Positions 16,893-24,245 of a stretch of 27,061 bases of DNA are shown piece by piece. Position 1 is the stretch's first letter, and every line of letters starts with the position of its first letter. The notes below the pieces were generated by a model. The model was not told the origin of the DNA. It saw only the letters and a list, made by a program, of their open reading frames with translations, and ran no database searches. A program made the position numbers and the translations under genes. Origin of the DNA: Pseudomonadota bacterium (GTDB lineage Bacteria; Pseudomonadota; Gammaproteobacteria; Steroidobacterales; Steroidobacteraceae). The DNA lies in contig JAKAFQ010000004.1 in assembly GCA_021817875.1 (NCBI GenBank), forward strand, positions 1 to 27,061. Reading direction: 5' to 3'.

Positions 16893-18236
16893 TCAGCTGC
16901 CGCCCAGGACAGTGACGGCGGAGGCAGAGGCGGCGTCGGGCGGTCGCCGGAACACACCGCTTGCGGAGGCCGGTGCGGCGCCGGGCAGACGAAACCCCGC
17001 GGCTGCGCGCCGCAGTCCGGCGGACAGCTCGGCGAGCTGGGCGATGGCCGCGGAAGTGGCGTTGGTCGACTCGGCGGTCTGCACGCTGATCTCCTTGAGC
17101 ACATGCATGTTGCGCGCGATGTTCTGCGCCCCGCTCGCCTGCGCCCGGGAGCTTGCCGAGATGTTCTGCACGAGGCTCGCGATCTGGTTGGACACCTGCT
17201 CGATCTCATCGAGCGCCGCTCCGGCGTTCTCGGCGAGCAGCGCCCCGCCCACCACGTCGGTCGTGCTGCGCTCCATGGACACCACGGCTTCGTTGGTATC
17301 GGTCTGGATGGTGCGGACCAGCACCTCGATCTGCTTGGTCGCGTTCGCCGCCCGCTCGGCGAGGCGCTGCACCTCGTCGGCCACCACGGCGAAGCCGCGG
17401 CCGGCTTCGCCCGCCATCGACGCCTGGATCGAGGCGTTCAGCGCCAGAATGTTGGTCTGCTCGGCGATGTCGTTGATCAGCTCGACGATGTTGCCGATCT
17501 CCTGAGAACTCTCGCCCAGGCGTTTGATGCGCTTGGAGGTCTCCTGAATGGTCTCGCGGATGGTGTTCATGCCGTCGATGGTGCGCCGGACCGCATCGGC
17601 CCCCTTGTGCGCGATCTCGACCGAGTGGCGGGCCACGTCGGCGGCGCGCTCGGCGTTGCCGGAGACCTCGGCGACGGAGCTCGCCATGCCCGAGGCGGAT
17701 TCGGTGGCCGAGGCGATCTGCTTCGACTGCGCGCTGCTCGCCTTGGCGAGGTGCTGCGAGAGCGCCTGGGTCTGGCGCGCGGCACTGTCGAGATGAATGG
17801 CCGATTGGTTGATGGTGGTCACCAGGCCCCGCAGGGCGTCCACCGCGTAGTTGATCGAGTCGGCGATGGCTCCGGTGATCTCCTCGGTGACGGTCGCCTG
17901 CACCGTCAGGTCGCCGTCGGCCAGGCTCGAGAGCTCATCGAGCAGGCGCAGGATCGCCTGCTGGTTGCGGTCGTTCTCCTTGCGCTGGGTATCGGCCGCA
18001 AGCCGCTGGTCCTCGACCGTCCGGTGAATCCGGGCGGCCGCCAGGGCCGCGCTCGCCAGCAGCACCGCCGCCGCCACGGCGAGCCCCGACGGCAGGAAGC
18101 GCGCCAGTGGCGGCACGCCGGGATGCAGCGCCGTCGCCAGTGAGGCGATCGCGCAGAGAACCGCCAGCCCGGCGGCGAGCGCGAGCAGCCGCGCGAGCGC
18201 GCGCGGCTGCGGCCCGAACCAGGGTTGGCGGTTCAT
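16893..18236 (-). CDS. pilJ: PilJ-like methyl-accepting chemoreceptor with almost no periplasmic domain
   Basis: 447 residues. Two hydrophobic helices (about 13-36 and 47-70) are joined by only about 10-12 residues ([12 protein letters not shown]). A HAMP-like linker (about 70-145) and a cytoplasmic methyl-accepting coiled coil follow. Its tip, 248-300, reads [20 protein letters not shown] then [20 protein letters not shown], the typical PilJ/MCP signalling tip that contacts CheW and CheA. Pseudomonas PilJ has about 680 residues and a large periplasmic part with PilJ domains, absent here. The ATG at 18236 overlaps the pilI TGA (ATGA), which fixes the start and indicates translational coupling. 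The position between pilI and chpA makes the PilJ role convincing despite the short form. Confidence 0.9.
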   Translation of the reverse strand: MNRQPWFGPQPRALARLLALAAGLAVLCAIASLATALHPGVPPLARFLPSGLAVAAAVLLASAALAAARIHRTVEDQRLAADTQRKENDRNQQAILRLLDELSSLADGDLTVQATVTEEITGAIADSINYAVDALRGLVTTINQSAIHLDSAARQTQALSQHLAKASSAQSKQIASATESASGMASSVAEVSGNAERAADVARHSVEIAHKGADAVRRTIDGMNTIRETIQETSKRIKRLGESSQEIGNIVELINDIAEQTNILALNASIQASMAGEAGRGFAVVADEVQRLAERAANATKQIEVLVRTIQTDTNEAVVSMERSTTDVVGGALLAENAGAALDEIEQVSNQIASLVQNISASSRAQASGAQNIARNMHVLKEISVQTAESTNATSAAIAQLAELSAGLRRAAAGFRLPGAAPASASGVFRRPPDAASASAVTVLGGS

Positions 18237-18796
18237 GCCGCCGCTTCCGCGAAAGCCGCGCTCTCCACGAGCGCGCGCAGGCTGAGCACCGGCCATTGCT
18301 CGCCGGCACGCCGGAAGGCCCCGGCGAGGTAATGCTCACAGCGGGCCAGCGTCGGCGGCGCTTCGCCCGAGAATTCGGTTTCCGTGAACCGGCGGAACCC
18401 GAGCACCTCGTCCACCAGCAGCCCGGCAGGGATCTCGCGGTGATTGACCGCCAGGACGCGCGTGGCGCGGCCCATGGGAGTGGCGCCGCTGCCGAGGAAC
18501 TGGCGCAGATCGACGATGGGCAACAGCTGGCCACGCACGTTGGCGAGCCCCTTGATCCAAGGCTTGGCGCCCGGCACGCGCGTCATGCCCGCCGGCACAC
18601 CCAACACCTCGCGCGTTTCCTCCCGCGCGACCAGATACAGGTCACCGGCCATCCGCAGCGCCACCCCGACCCACTCCTGTCCGGGCGTGCCATCCTGGCC
18701 ACTGTGCGCCGAAACGGCGCGGGCGCGCCGCTCGAGCTCGCAGAGCAGCTCGAAGGGCCGGTCGCGCAGCGCATGCAGGGAGGATGCCTCGCTCAT
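18233..18796 (-). CDS. pilI: PilI, CheW-like adaptor of the Pil-Chp system
   Basis: 187 residues from the ATG at 18796. One CheW domain can be followed from [19 protein letters not shown] through [48 protein letters not shown] and LGFRRF to [12 protein letters not shown]. It is expected to link PilJ to the ChpA kinase at the membrane-proximal array. An in-frame GTG at 18811 would add five residues; neither start has a clear Shine-Dalgarno sequence. Its stop overlaps the pilJ start by ATGA, and pilH lies 55 nt upstream. Length and position match Pseudomonas PilI (about 180 residues). Confidence 0.92.
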   Translation of the reverse strand: MSEASSLHALRDRPFELLCELERRARAVSAHSGQDGTPGQEWVGVALRMAGDLYLVAREETREVLGVPAGMTRVPGAKPWIKGLANVRGQLLPIVDLRQFLGSGATPMGRATRVLAVNHREIPAGLLVDEVLGFRRFTETEFSGEAPPTLARCEHYLAGAFRRAGEQWPVLSLRALVESAAFAEAAA

Positions 18797-18851
18797 GCGG
18801 GCTGACGGCACACTGGGAACCCGGCGGTCATGACAGTCGATTTCATGCGCG

Positions 18852-19217
18852 TCAGCTCGAGAGCGCGGAGCGGGCCTTGGCGATGAGCTGATCGGGCGAG
18901 ACGGGCTTGACCATGTAATCCACGGCTCCCTGACGCAGACCCCAGATGCGGTCGGTTTCCTGCCCTTTGGAAGTCACCATGATGATGGGAATCTCGCGGG
19001 TACGCGGGTCGTTCACCAGCGCCCGGGTCGCCTGGTAGCCGTTCATGCCGGGCATGACGATGTCCATGAAGATCAGATCGGGACTCATTTCGCGCGCGAG
19101 ACGCACCCCTTCGGCGCCGTCCCCGGCGGCGGCGGTACGGTAGCCGTGCCGCTCGAGCGTCTTCTGCATCACGTGCACTTCGGTCGGCGAGTCGTCCACG
19201 ATCAGAATGAGCGGCAT
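18852..19217 (-). CDS. pilH: PilH, single-domain response regulator
   Basis: 121 residues from the ATG at 19217, a lone CheY-like receiver. LILIVDDSPTEVHVMQ supplies the acidic pair, Asp52 in LIFMDIVMPGMNGYQATRA is the phosphoacceptor, followed by PIIMVTSKGQETDRIWG and the lysine in YMVKPVSPD. The DSPTE and KGQETDRIWGLRQGA stretches are characteristic of PilH. In Pseudomonas PilH counteracts or tunes PilG in twitching and cAMP control. An in-frame ATG at 19226 overlaps the pilG stop (ATGA), but GGAAG is then too close; for 19217 the same GGAAG is 9 nt away, and the family N-terminus fits this start. Translation is coupled to pilG either way. Confidence 0.94.
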   Translation of the reverse strand: MPLILIVDDSPTEVHVMQKTLERHGYRTAAAGDGAEGVRLAREMSPDLIFMDIVMPGMNGYQATRALVNDPRTREIPIIMVTSKGQETDRIWGLRQGAVDYMVKPVSPDQLIAKARSALSS

Positions 19218-19222
19218 GGGCG

Positions 19223-19621
19223 TCATCTTCCGATATGCGTTTCGATCGCGCTCAGCAGCTCGTCCTTGGTGAACGGCTTGGTCAGGTAGTGCTCGGAGCC
19301 GACGATCCGGCCCCGGGCGCGATCGAACAGGCCGTCCTTGGAGGACAGCATGATCACCGGGATGGCGCGAAACACCTTGTTGTGCTTGATGAGCGAGCAG
19401 GTCTGATAACCGTCGAGCCGCGGCATCATGATATCGACGAACACGATATCCGGCTGGTGGTCGGCGATTTTTGAAAGCGCATCGAAGCCGTCGATGGCCG
19501 TGTAGACCTCACAGCCTTCCTTCGCGAGCAGGGTCTCGGCCGTGCGCCGGATCGTCTTGCTGTCATCGATCACCAGGACCTTCAGGCCCTGGAGTTTCGT
19601 GTTGCTGCCATTCACGGCCAT
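19223..19621 (-). CDS. pilG: PilG, single-domain response regulator of twitching motility
   Basis: 132 residues. The receiver domain is very close to Pseudomonas PilG: LKVLVIDDSKTIRRTAETLL, CEVYTAIDGFDALSKIAD, phosphoacceptor Asp63 in FVDIMMPRLDGYQTCSLIK, then IPVIMLSSKDGLFDRARGR and IVGSEHYLTKPFTKDELL. PilG receives phosphate from ChpA and promotes pilus extension, acting on the pilus motors and adenylate cyclase in Pseudomonas. The ATG at 19621 has a strong Shine-Dalgarno sequence (AAGGAG at 19631-19626, 4-nt spacing), the best in this operon, fitting its place as first gene. The operon promoter must lie in the 330-nt divergent region toward gshB. Confidence 0.96.
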   Translation of the reverse strand: MAVNGSNTKLQGLKVLVIDDSKTIRRTAETLLAKEGCEVYTAIDGFDALSKIADHQPDIVFVDIMMPRLDGYQTCSLIKHNKVFRAIPVIMLSSKDGLFDRARGRIVGSEHYLTKPFTKDELLSAIETHIGR

Positions 19622-19951
19622 GCAACTCCTTCCATCAGGGGGCTCGAGGGACGGCCGCCCGCGGCGGCGCCATCCCCCCGAATCGCCAGCCTACACGCAA
19701 TGTCCGAAGAACCGCCATCGGCGCTTCGGTCTCGAGAACTCGAGCAGGTTTTGTTTTAACATATCGGCACGACCCCCGCCATGTGGTCTGCATCACGTTT
19801 TCGCAGACCCGCGCGGCGCAGGGCCCCTGGCAGCGGGCCGGGCGGCGGGCGCTCCTGGCATCATTGCCCGGAGCCTCTGCTTGACCGCCGCGCCCTGCAT
19901 CGGGCGATGACAGGGGCCATGCGAATGCGCAGGGTCAATCAGAGGCTTTTT
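19622..19951. promoter_or_regulatory. Divergent pilG / gshB intergenic region with two inverted repeats
   Basis: No gene is seen in these 330 nt. They should hold the promoters of the Pil-Chp operon (leftward) and gshB (rightward). Notable elements are CTCGAG-AA-CTCGAG (19731-19744), an AT-rich patch at 19749-19764 with a -10-like TATGTT on the minus strand (19763-19758) but no good -35, and an inverted repeat GGTCTGC (19785-19791) / GCAGACC (19803-19809) with an 11-nt spacer. Either repeat could be a protein binding site. The gshB ribosome binding site AGAGG lies about 6 nt before 19952. Confidence 0.4.
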
Positions 19952-20944
19952 ATGTCCGTCCGTCTCGGCGTCGTCATGGATCCGATCGAGGCCATCAAAT
20001 ACGCCAAGGACTCGACGCTGGCCATGCTGCTGGCAGCCCAGGCGCGCGGCTGGACCCTGTTCTACCTGGAACAGCGCGACCTGTCGCTGCGCGATGGGGT
20101 GGCCTGGGGACGAGGCCGGTCCCTTGCGGTCAAGGCCGATCCGCAGCGCTGGTTCGAGTTCGGCGAGCCGCGTACCGAGCGCCTCGGCGGGCTCGATTGC
20201 ATCCTGATGCGCAAAGATCCGCCGTTCGATACCGAGTACATCTACACCACGTACATCCTGGAGAGAGCCGCGCAGCAGGGCGCCCTGGTCGTCAACCGGC
20301 CCAGGGGACTGCGCGACATGAACGAGAAGGTCTACACGGCCTGGTTCCCGCAGTGCTGCGCGCCTACGCTCATCACCCGCGACATGGACGATATGGCGGC
20401 GTTCCTCGAGCAGCACGGCAAGATCGTCTGCAAGCCCCTGCACGGCATGGGGGGCCGCTCGATTTTTGTCCTGGAGAGACCGGACAAGAACAGCACGGTG
20501 GTCTTCGAGACGCTCACAGACTACGGCCAGCGTTTCGCCATCGTCCAGCAGTATCTGCCGCAGATCGTCGAGGGCGGCGACACCCGGGTCCTGCTCGTCG
20601 ACGGCGAGCCGCTGCCGTTCGTGCTCTCACGTATCCCGCTGCCGCACGACAACCGCGGGAATCTCGCCGCCGGGGCCCGGGCCGTGGTGCGCCCGATCGA
20701 GGAACGCGAGCGATGGCTCGCCGGGCAGATCGGGCCCGCGCTCGCCGCGCAGGGCATGTTGTTCGTCGGTCTGGACGTCATCGGGGGCTACGTCACCGAG
20801 ATCAACGTCACCAGCCCCACCGGCATCCGCGAGATCGAGAAGCAATACCCGATCGATATCGCCGGGCGCCTGCTGCAGGCCATCGAGCGCCGGCTCGCGG
20901 CCAGCCGGGGCGCGGACCCCGCCCGTCCGCCCGGGCCGCCGTGA
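19952..20944 (+). CDS. gshB: Glutathione synthetase
   Basis: 330 residues. GshB is the ATP-grasp enzyme that joins glycine to gamma-glutamylcysteine to make glutathione. The N-terminal domain contains VRLGVVMDPIEAIKYAKDST and LMRKDPPFDTEYIYTTYILE; VVNRPRGLRDMNEKVYTAWF precedes the ATP-grasp part GKIVCKPLHGMGGRSIFVL, RFAIVQQYLPQIVEGGDTRV and the metal/ATP site YVTEINVTSPTGIREIE. The start was set at the ATG at 19952 because it gives the family N-terminus and has AGAGG about 6 nt upstream; the frame is open about 57 codons farther without similarity. A short Pro/Ala tail follows the last domain. It lies next to pilG in divergent orientation and overlaps the tonB-like gene by GTGA. Confidence 0.96.
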   Translation: MSVRLGVVMDPIEAIKYAKDSTLAMLLAAQARGWTLFYLEQRDLSLRDGVAWGRGRSLAVKADPQRWFEFGEPRTERLGGLDCILMRKDPPFDTEYIYTTYILERAAQQGALVVNRPRGLRDMNEKVYTAWFPQCCAPTLITRDMDDMAAFLEQHGKIVCKPLHGMGGRSIFVLERPDKNSTVVFETLTDYGQRFAIVQQYLPQIVEGGDTRVLLVDGEPLPFVLSRIPLPHDNRGNLAAGARAVVRPIEERERWLAGQIGPALAAQGMLFVGLDVIGGYVTEINVTSPTGIREIEKQYPIDIAGRLLQAIERRLAASRGADPARPPGPP

Positions 20945-21819
20945 GCCCGCGTACGGCAACGCTGGGGTCGGCCCGCGCTCCGCGGGACCGGCTCCTCGTC
21001 ATGCTGTTTCTCGCCACCGCGTTGCACGGCCTGCTCATCCTCGGGGTGACATTCAGCTCGCCGCTCGCCACCGGACGCACCGCCCCGGGGCTGAGGGTCC
21101 TGCTGGTGTCCACCCGGCTGCCGAGCGCGCCACGCAACCCCAAGGCGGCTTACCTCGCGCAGCGTACCCAGCTCGGCTCGGGCAACCGCCGCAAGCCTGT
21201 CGTACCGCGCCATCCCACACCGCCCCCGGGGGCGCCGCAGGGCCGCGCTGGTGCGGCCGCCCCGCCATCCGCCGGCCGTCCGGCCGGCAAAGACAGCACC
21301 GAGCCGGTGCTCACGACGCACGGCTGGAGCTGGGATACGCAGGTGGCCTACCTCGCCGCCGCGACCGGCGCGAGCGGCCCGGATCTGACCGGGATACCGA
21401 GCGCGGCGGCGCCCGGTTCGGGCGGACTGGGACCGGCACAGCTGAACGGTCCGAGGCGCGCGCTGTGGGTGAGCCCGGATACCCGCTCGGCTATCGTGGC
21501 ACCGTATCTCGTCGCCTGGCGCCGCAAGGTCGAGCGCATCGGCACGCTGAACTTCCCGATCGCAGCCCGCCACGCCGCTCTGCATGCCGATCCGGTCATC
21601 GAGGTGGCGATCGCCGCCGACGGCACGCTGGAGCGGGCGGTCATCCGCCGCTCCAGCGGCGATCCGGCGCTCGATCGGGCGGCGCTCGCGATCCTGAGGC
21701 TCGCCAGTCCCTTCGACCCCTTTCCCCCGGCTCTGGCACACCGGTACGCGGTGCTGCGCTTTACTTATGAGTGGCAATTCGTCGGCGGCCGGGTACGCGG
21801 GGCGGTCACCCTGCCTTGA
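20941..21819 (+). CDS. TonB family protein, TonB3-like
   Basis: 292 residues. A basic N-terminus, one transmembrane helix at about 18-38 (LLVMLFLATALHGLLILGV), a low-complexity Pro/Ala/Gly region about 65-115 and a C-terminal TonB domain. The domain begins YLVAWRRKVERIGTLNFP (about residues 194-211), continues VIEVAIAADGTLERAVIRRS and SGDPALDRAALAILRLASPF, and ends FTYEWQF. It should span the periplasm and transmit proton-motive energy through ExbB/ExbD-like partners, none of which are in the window. In Pseudomonas the gene at this place is tonB3, reported to be needed for twitching motility; the AWRRKVER motif fits that type. The GTG at 20941 overlaps the gshB stop (GTGA). Confidence 0.87.
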   Translation: MSPRTATLGSARAPRDRLLVMLFLATALHGLLILGVTFSSPLATGRTAPGLRVLLVSTRLPSAPRNPKAAYLAQRTQLGSGNRRKPVVPRHPTPPPGAPQGRAGAAAPPSAGRPAGKDSTEPVLTTHGWSWDTQVAYLAAATGASGPDLTGIPSAAAPGSGGLGPAQLNGPRRALWVSPDTRSAIVAPYLVAWRRKVERIGTLNFPIAARHAALHADPVIEVAIAADGTLERAVIRRSSGDPALDRAALAILRLASPFDPFPPALAHRYAVLRFTYEWQFVGGRVRGAVTLP

Positions 21820-21850
21820 GCCCGCGGCACTCCATCCCCATACTGGGAGC

Positions 21851-22525
21851 ATGAGCGAGCGCAGCGGCAAACCGGGCGTCGGCGCGCAGCCGGGCACCGA
21901 GGTCACTCCAGGCGATGTTCGCAAGCGCGGCGACAGCGCCGATCGGGGTGCGCAGACGGACGATGCGGCCTCGATCAGCCTGACGAATCATCTGCTGATC
22001 GCCATGCCTTCCCTCAACGACCCGAATTTCGCGCAGACCGTCGCGCTCGTGTGCGAGCACACAGATCGCGGCGCACTTGGCATCGTGCTCAACAAGCCGC
22101 TGCCGATGCGCCTCTCGGACGTGTTCTCGCAGATGCAGATCACCCCCTCGAGCGAGATCATCGCGGCCCAGCCGGTGCTACGCGGCGGGCCCGTGCACAC
22201 CGACCGCGGGTTCGTGCTGCATCGGCCCGGCGGTCAGTGGGACCACACCCATAAGGTCTCGGACACGATTCAGGTCACGACTTCGCGCGATGTGCTCGCC
22301 GCCATGGCGCGCGGCGAAGGGCCGGCGGACGCCTTCATCGCGTTGGGCTACGCGGGCTGGGAGTCCGGGCAGCTCGAGCGTGAGATCCGTGAGAACGCCT
22401 GGATGTCCGTCCCGGTCGATGCCAGGGTGGTATTCGATCTGCCCTTCGAGGACCGATGGAGCGGTGCGTGGCGGCTGCTCGGGGTCAACGTCGGCCAGGT
22501 CAGCCTCACCGCCGGACATGCCTGA
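21851..22525 (+). CDS. algH: YqgE/AlgH family protein (DUF179)
   Basis: 224 residues. Conserved DUF179 stretches are LTNHLLIAMPSLNDPNFAQT, HTDRGALGIVLNKPLPMRLS, LRGGPVHTDRGFVLHRP, IQVTTSRDVLAAMARGEGP, FIALGYAGWESGQLEREIRE, NAWMSVP and LGVNVGQVSLTAGHA. The molecular function is not firmly known; in Pseudomonas it was named as an alginate regulator. About 43 residues precede the conserved HLLIAMP motif, against roughly 10-15 in most relatives; this polar Gly/Asp-rich extension may be real or mean a later start. The ATG at 21851 has GGGAG immediately upstream with very short spacing. It is 31 nt after the tonB-like gene and overlaps ruvX by 8 nt. Confidence 0.93.
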   Translation: MSERSGKPGVGAQPGTEVTPGDVRKRGDSADRGAQTDDAASISLTNHLLIAMPSLNDPNFAQTVALVCEHTDRGALGIVLNKPLPMRLSDVFSQMQITPSSEIIAAQPVLRGGPVHTDRGFVLHRPGGQWDHTHKVSDTIQVTTSRDVLAAMARGEGPADAFIALGYAGWESGQLEREIRENAWMSVPVDARVVFDLPFEDRWSGAWRLLGVNVGQVSLTAGHA

Positions 22526-22973
22526 CGCGGTCTCGACCGTCCTCGCGTTCGATTTCGGACTGAAGCGCATTGGCGTCGCTGCCGGAGACACGCTGACGGC
22601 GACGGCCGCACCGCGACCGGCCGTGTCGGTGAGCCACAACGGACCCGACTGGGCAGCGATCGGCCGCGAAGTGCTCTCGCTCAAACCCGCACGGCTGGTG
22701 GTCGGTGCCCCGTATCAGGTCGACGGAACCGACGGAGCGTTGCTGCCGCGTGCACGCCGCTTCGCTCGCGAACTCCAGCGCCGCTTCGCGCTGCCCGTCA
22801 GCCTGATCGATGAACGCTTCTCTTCCCTGGAGGCAGGCACGGCCCTCAGCGCCCGGCGCGCCGCCGGCGAGCGGCGCCGCACTCGGCGCGCGGACATCGA
22901 CAGCACCGCAGCGGCGGTCATTCTCGAACGCTGGCTGTCTGGGGAAAGAGGAGAAGAGCTCAGGAGTCTCTGA
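22518..22973 (+). CDS. ruvX: RuvX/YqgF, putative Holliday junction resolvase and pre-16S rRNA nuclease
   Basis: 151 residues, a normal size for YqgF. It has an RNase H-like fold; family members process the 5' end of 16S rRNA and are also described as Holliday-junction resolvases. Visible are the catalytic-type aspartate in VLAFDFGLKRIGVAAGD, ARLVVGAPYQVDGTDG (VGxPxxxDG), VSLIDERFSSLEAGTAL and DIDSTAAAVILERWL with the C-terminal acidic residue. The ATG at 22518 overlaps the algH end by 8 nt, a conserved pairing in gammaproteobacteria. In Pseudomonas pyrR follows; here a 315-nt non-coding stretch leads to pyrB. Confidence 0.94.
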   Translation: MPDAVSTVLAFDFGLKRIGVAAGDTLTATAAPRPAVSVSHNGPDWAAIGREVLSLKPARLVVGAPYQVDGTDGALLPRARRFARELQRRFALPVSLIDERFSSLEAGTALSARRAAGERRRTRRADIDSTAAAVILERWLSGERGEELRSL

Positions 22974-23288
22974 CGCGGCGCACACCACCTGTTGCGCGGA
23001 AATCCTCCCGGCCGAGCGGCAGAATGCTCGCCATATGCCGCTCCGGGCAGCCGGCGAGCGAGGGTTCCGTTCTCCCGGGGGACGGGGCGGATTCCCCGGG
23101 AAACATCGTTTCGCGTGTCTGCCGTACATCGAGTACACTTCGGCCGTCGCGCCGGGTCCCGGGCGAAATGAGCATCTCGCTGCGCTATCCTCGCTGCGCG
23201 AGAGCCCGGTGCGGGCTCCATGCCGCCCGCTCGCCGCTGCGCGACCCGTTCACCACGTGTGTGCGGAAGTCCATCAGAGGCTCCTGAA
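22974..23288 (+). promoter_or_regulatory. pyrB upstream region with two stable hairpins; no gene seen
   Basis: No open frame here resembles a protein, and pyrR, which occupies this place in Pseudomonas, is absent. Two clean hairpins are present: CCCGGGG/CCCCGGG (23074-23080 / 23094-23100, 13-nt loop) and GAGCCCG/CGGGCTC (23202-23208 / 23212-23218, 3-nt loop). Neither is followed by a T-run. A weak -10-like TACACT lies at 23134-23139 without a good -35. The pyrB ribosome binding site AGAGG ends about 8 nt before 23289. Control of pyrB by this leader is inference. Confidence 0.35.
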
Positions 23289-24245
23289 GTGACTGATCAA
23301 CTGCGCCCCGACGGGACACTCCGTCACCTGATAACACTCGAGGGATTGCCTCGATCGATGCTCGAGCGGCTGCTCGAGTGCGCCCAACGATACGTCCGCC
23401 CGCTCGGCCGGAAGCCGGCGTCCAACCGGGCGCTGGCCGGCTGCACCGTCGCCAACCTGTTCACGGAACCCTCGACGCGTACGCGCGTGTCATTCGAACT
23501 CGCGGCAAAGCGCCTGGGCGCCGACGTCGTGAACCTGGAGGTACAGCTCTCATCGCGCGTCAAAGGCGAGAGCATGCTGGATACGGTGTATACCCTTCAG
23601 TCCCTGCACGTGGACGTCATGGTCATCCGGGACGCCGAGACCGGGGTGCCGGCCACGGTGGCCGCCAACGTTGCACCGCACGTGAGCATCCTGTCGGCCG
23701 GCGAAGCGCACGTGGCGCATCCAACGCAGGGTCTGCTGGATGCGTTGACTGTCCACCAGCATAAGGGCCGGTTCGACCAGCTCGCCATTGCCATCGTGGG
23801 CGACATCCGGCATTCGCGTGTCGCGCGTTCGGCGTACCACGTGTTCAGAGCACTCGGCGTGCCGGACCTGCGCATCGTCGCGCCGCCGGCCCTGATGCCC
23901 GAACCGAAGGAATTTTCCGGCTGTTCACGCCACACGACGCTCGAGAGCGGCTTGCAGGAAGCGGATGTCGTGATGATGCTGCGTATCCAGACGGAACGTA
24001 TGGCCCAGGCCGAGCTGCCCGATGCCGACCGCTACTTTGCCAGCTACGGACTGACCCCGGAGCGCCTGGCGACAGCGCGGCCGGACGCCATCGTCATGCA
24101 TCCGCAGCCGATGAACCGTGGCATCGAAATCTCCTCTGACGTCGCCGATGGTCCGCGCTCGGCCATACGCGACCAGGTACGCAATGGCGTCGCCGTGCGC
24201 ATGGCCGTGCTCGCCGAAGTGATCACGTCCCGAGGCGCCGTATGA
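23289..24245 (+). CDS. pyrB: Aspartate carbamoyltransferase, catalytic subunit
   Basis: 318 residues. PyrB condenses carbamoyl phosphate with aspartate, the committed step of pyrimidine synthesis. Carbamoyl-phosphate site FTEPSTRTRVSFE, loop SSRVKGESMLDT with the catalytic-type lysine, HVAHPTQGLLDALT, VGDIRHSRVARS, MLRIQTERM and the aspartate-site MHPQPMNRGIEISSDVADG are present. HPTQ is followed by G rather than the more common A. No PyrI regulatory subunit is adjacent, and the sequence resembles the Pseudomonas/Gram-positive type. The GTG at 23289 is used because the protein then begins like relatives and AGAGG lies 8 nt upstream; the frame is open farther without similarity. It overlaps the pyrK-like gene by ATGA. 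Confidence 0.95.
   Translation: MTDQLRPDGTLRHLITLEGLPRSMLERLLECAQRYVRPLGRKPASNRALAGCTVANLFTEPSTRTRVSFELAAKRLGADVVNLEVQLSSRVKGESMLDTVYTLQSLHVDVMVIRDAETGVPATVAANVAPHVSILSAGEAHVAHPTQGLLDALTVHQHKGRFDQLAIAIVGDIRHSRVARSAYHVFRALGVPDLRIVAPPALMPEPKEFSGCSRHTTLESGLQEADVVMMLRIQTERMAQAELPDADRYFASYGLTPERLATARPDAIVMHPQPMNRGIEISSDVADGPRSAIRDQVRNGVAVRMAVLAEVITSRGAV

Noticed and set aside
11664..18143. A 2159-codon open frame on the plus strand opposite chpA and pilJ
   Set aside because: It is codon-aligned antisense to both genes. Its stops would correspond to TTA, CTA or TCA codons, which this GC-rich sequence avoids. The translation is Arg/Gln/His-rich low complexity with no domain, while chpA and pilJ on the other strand are certain.
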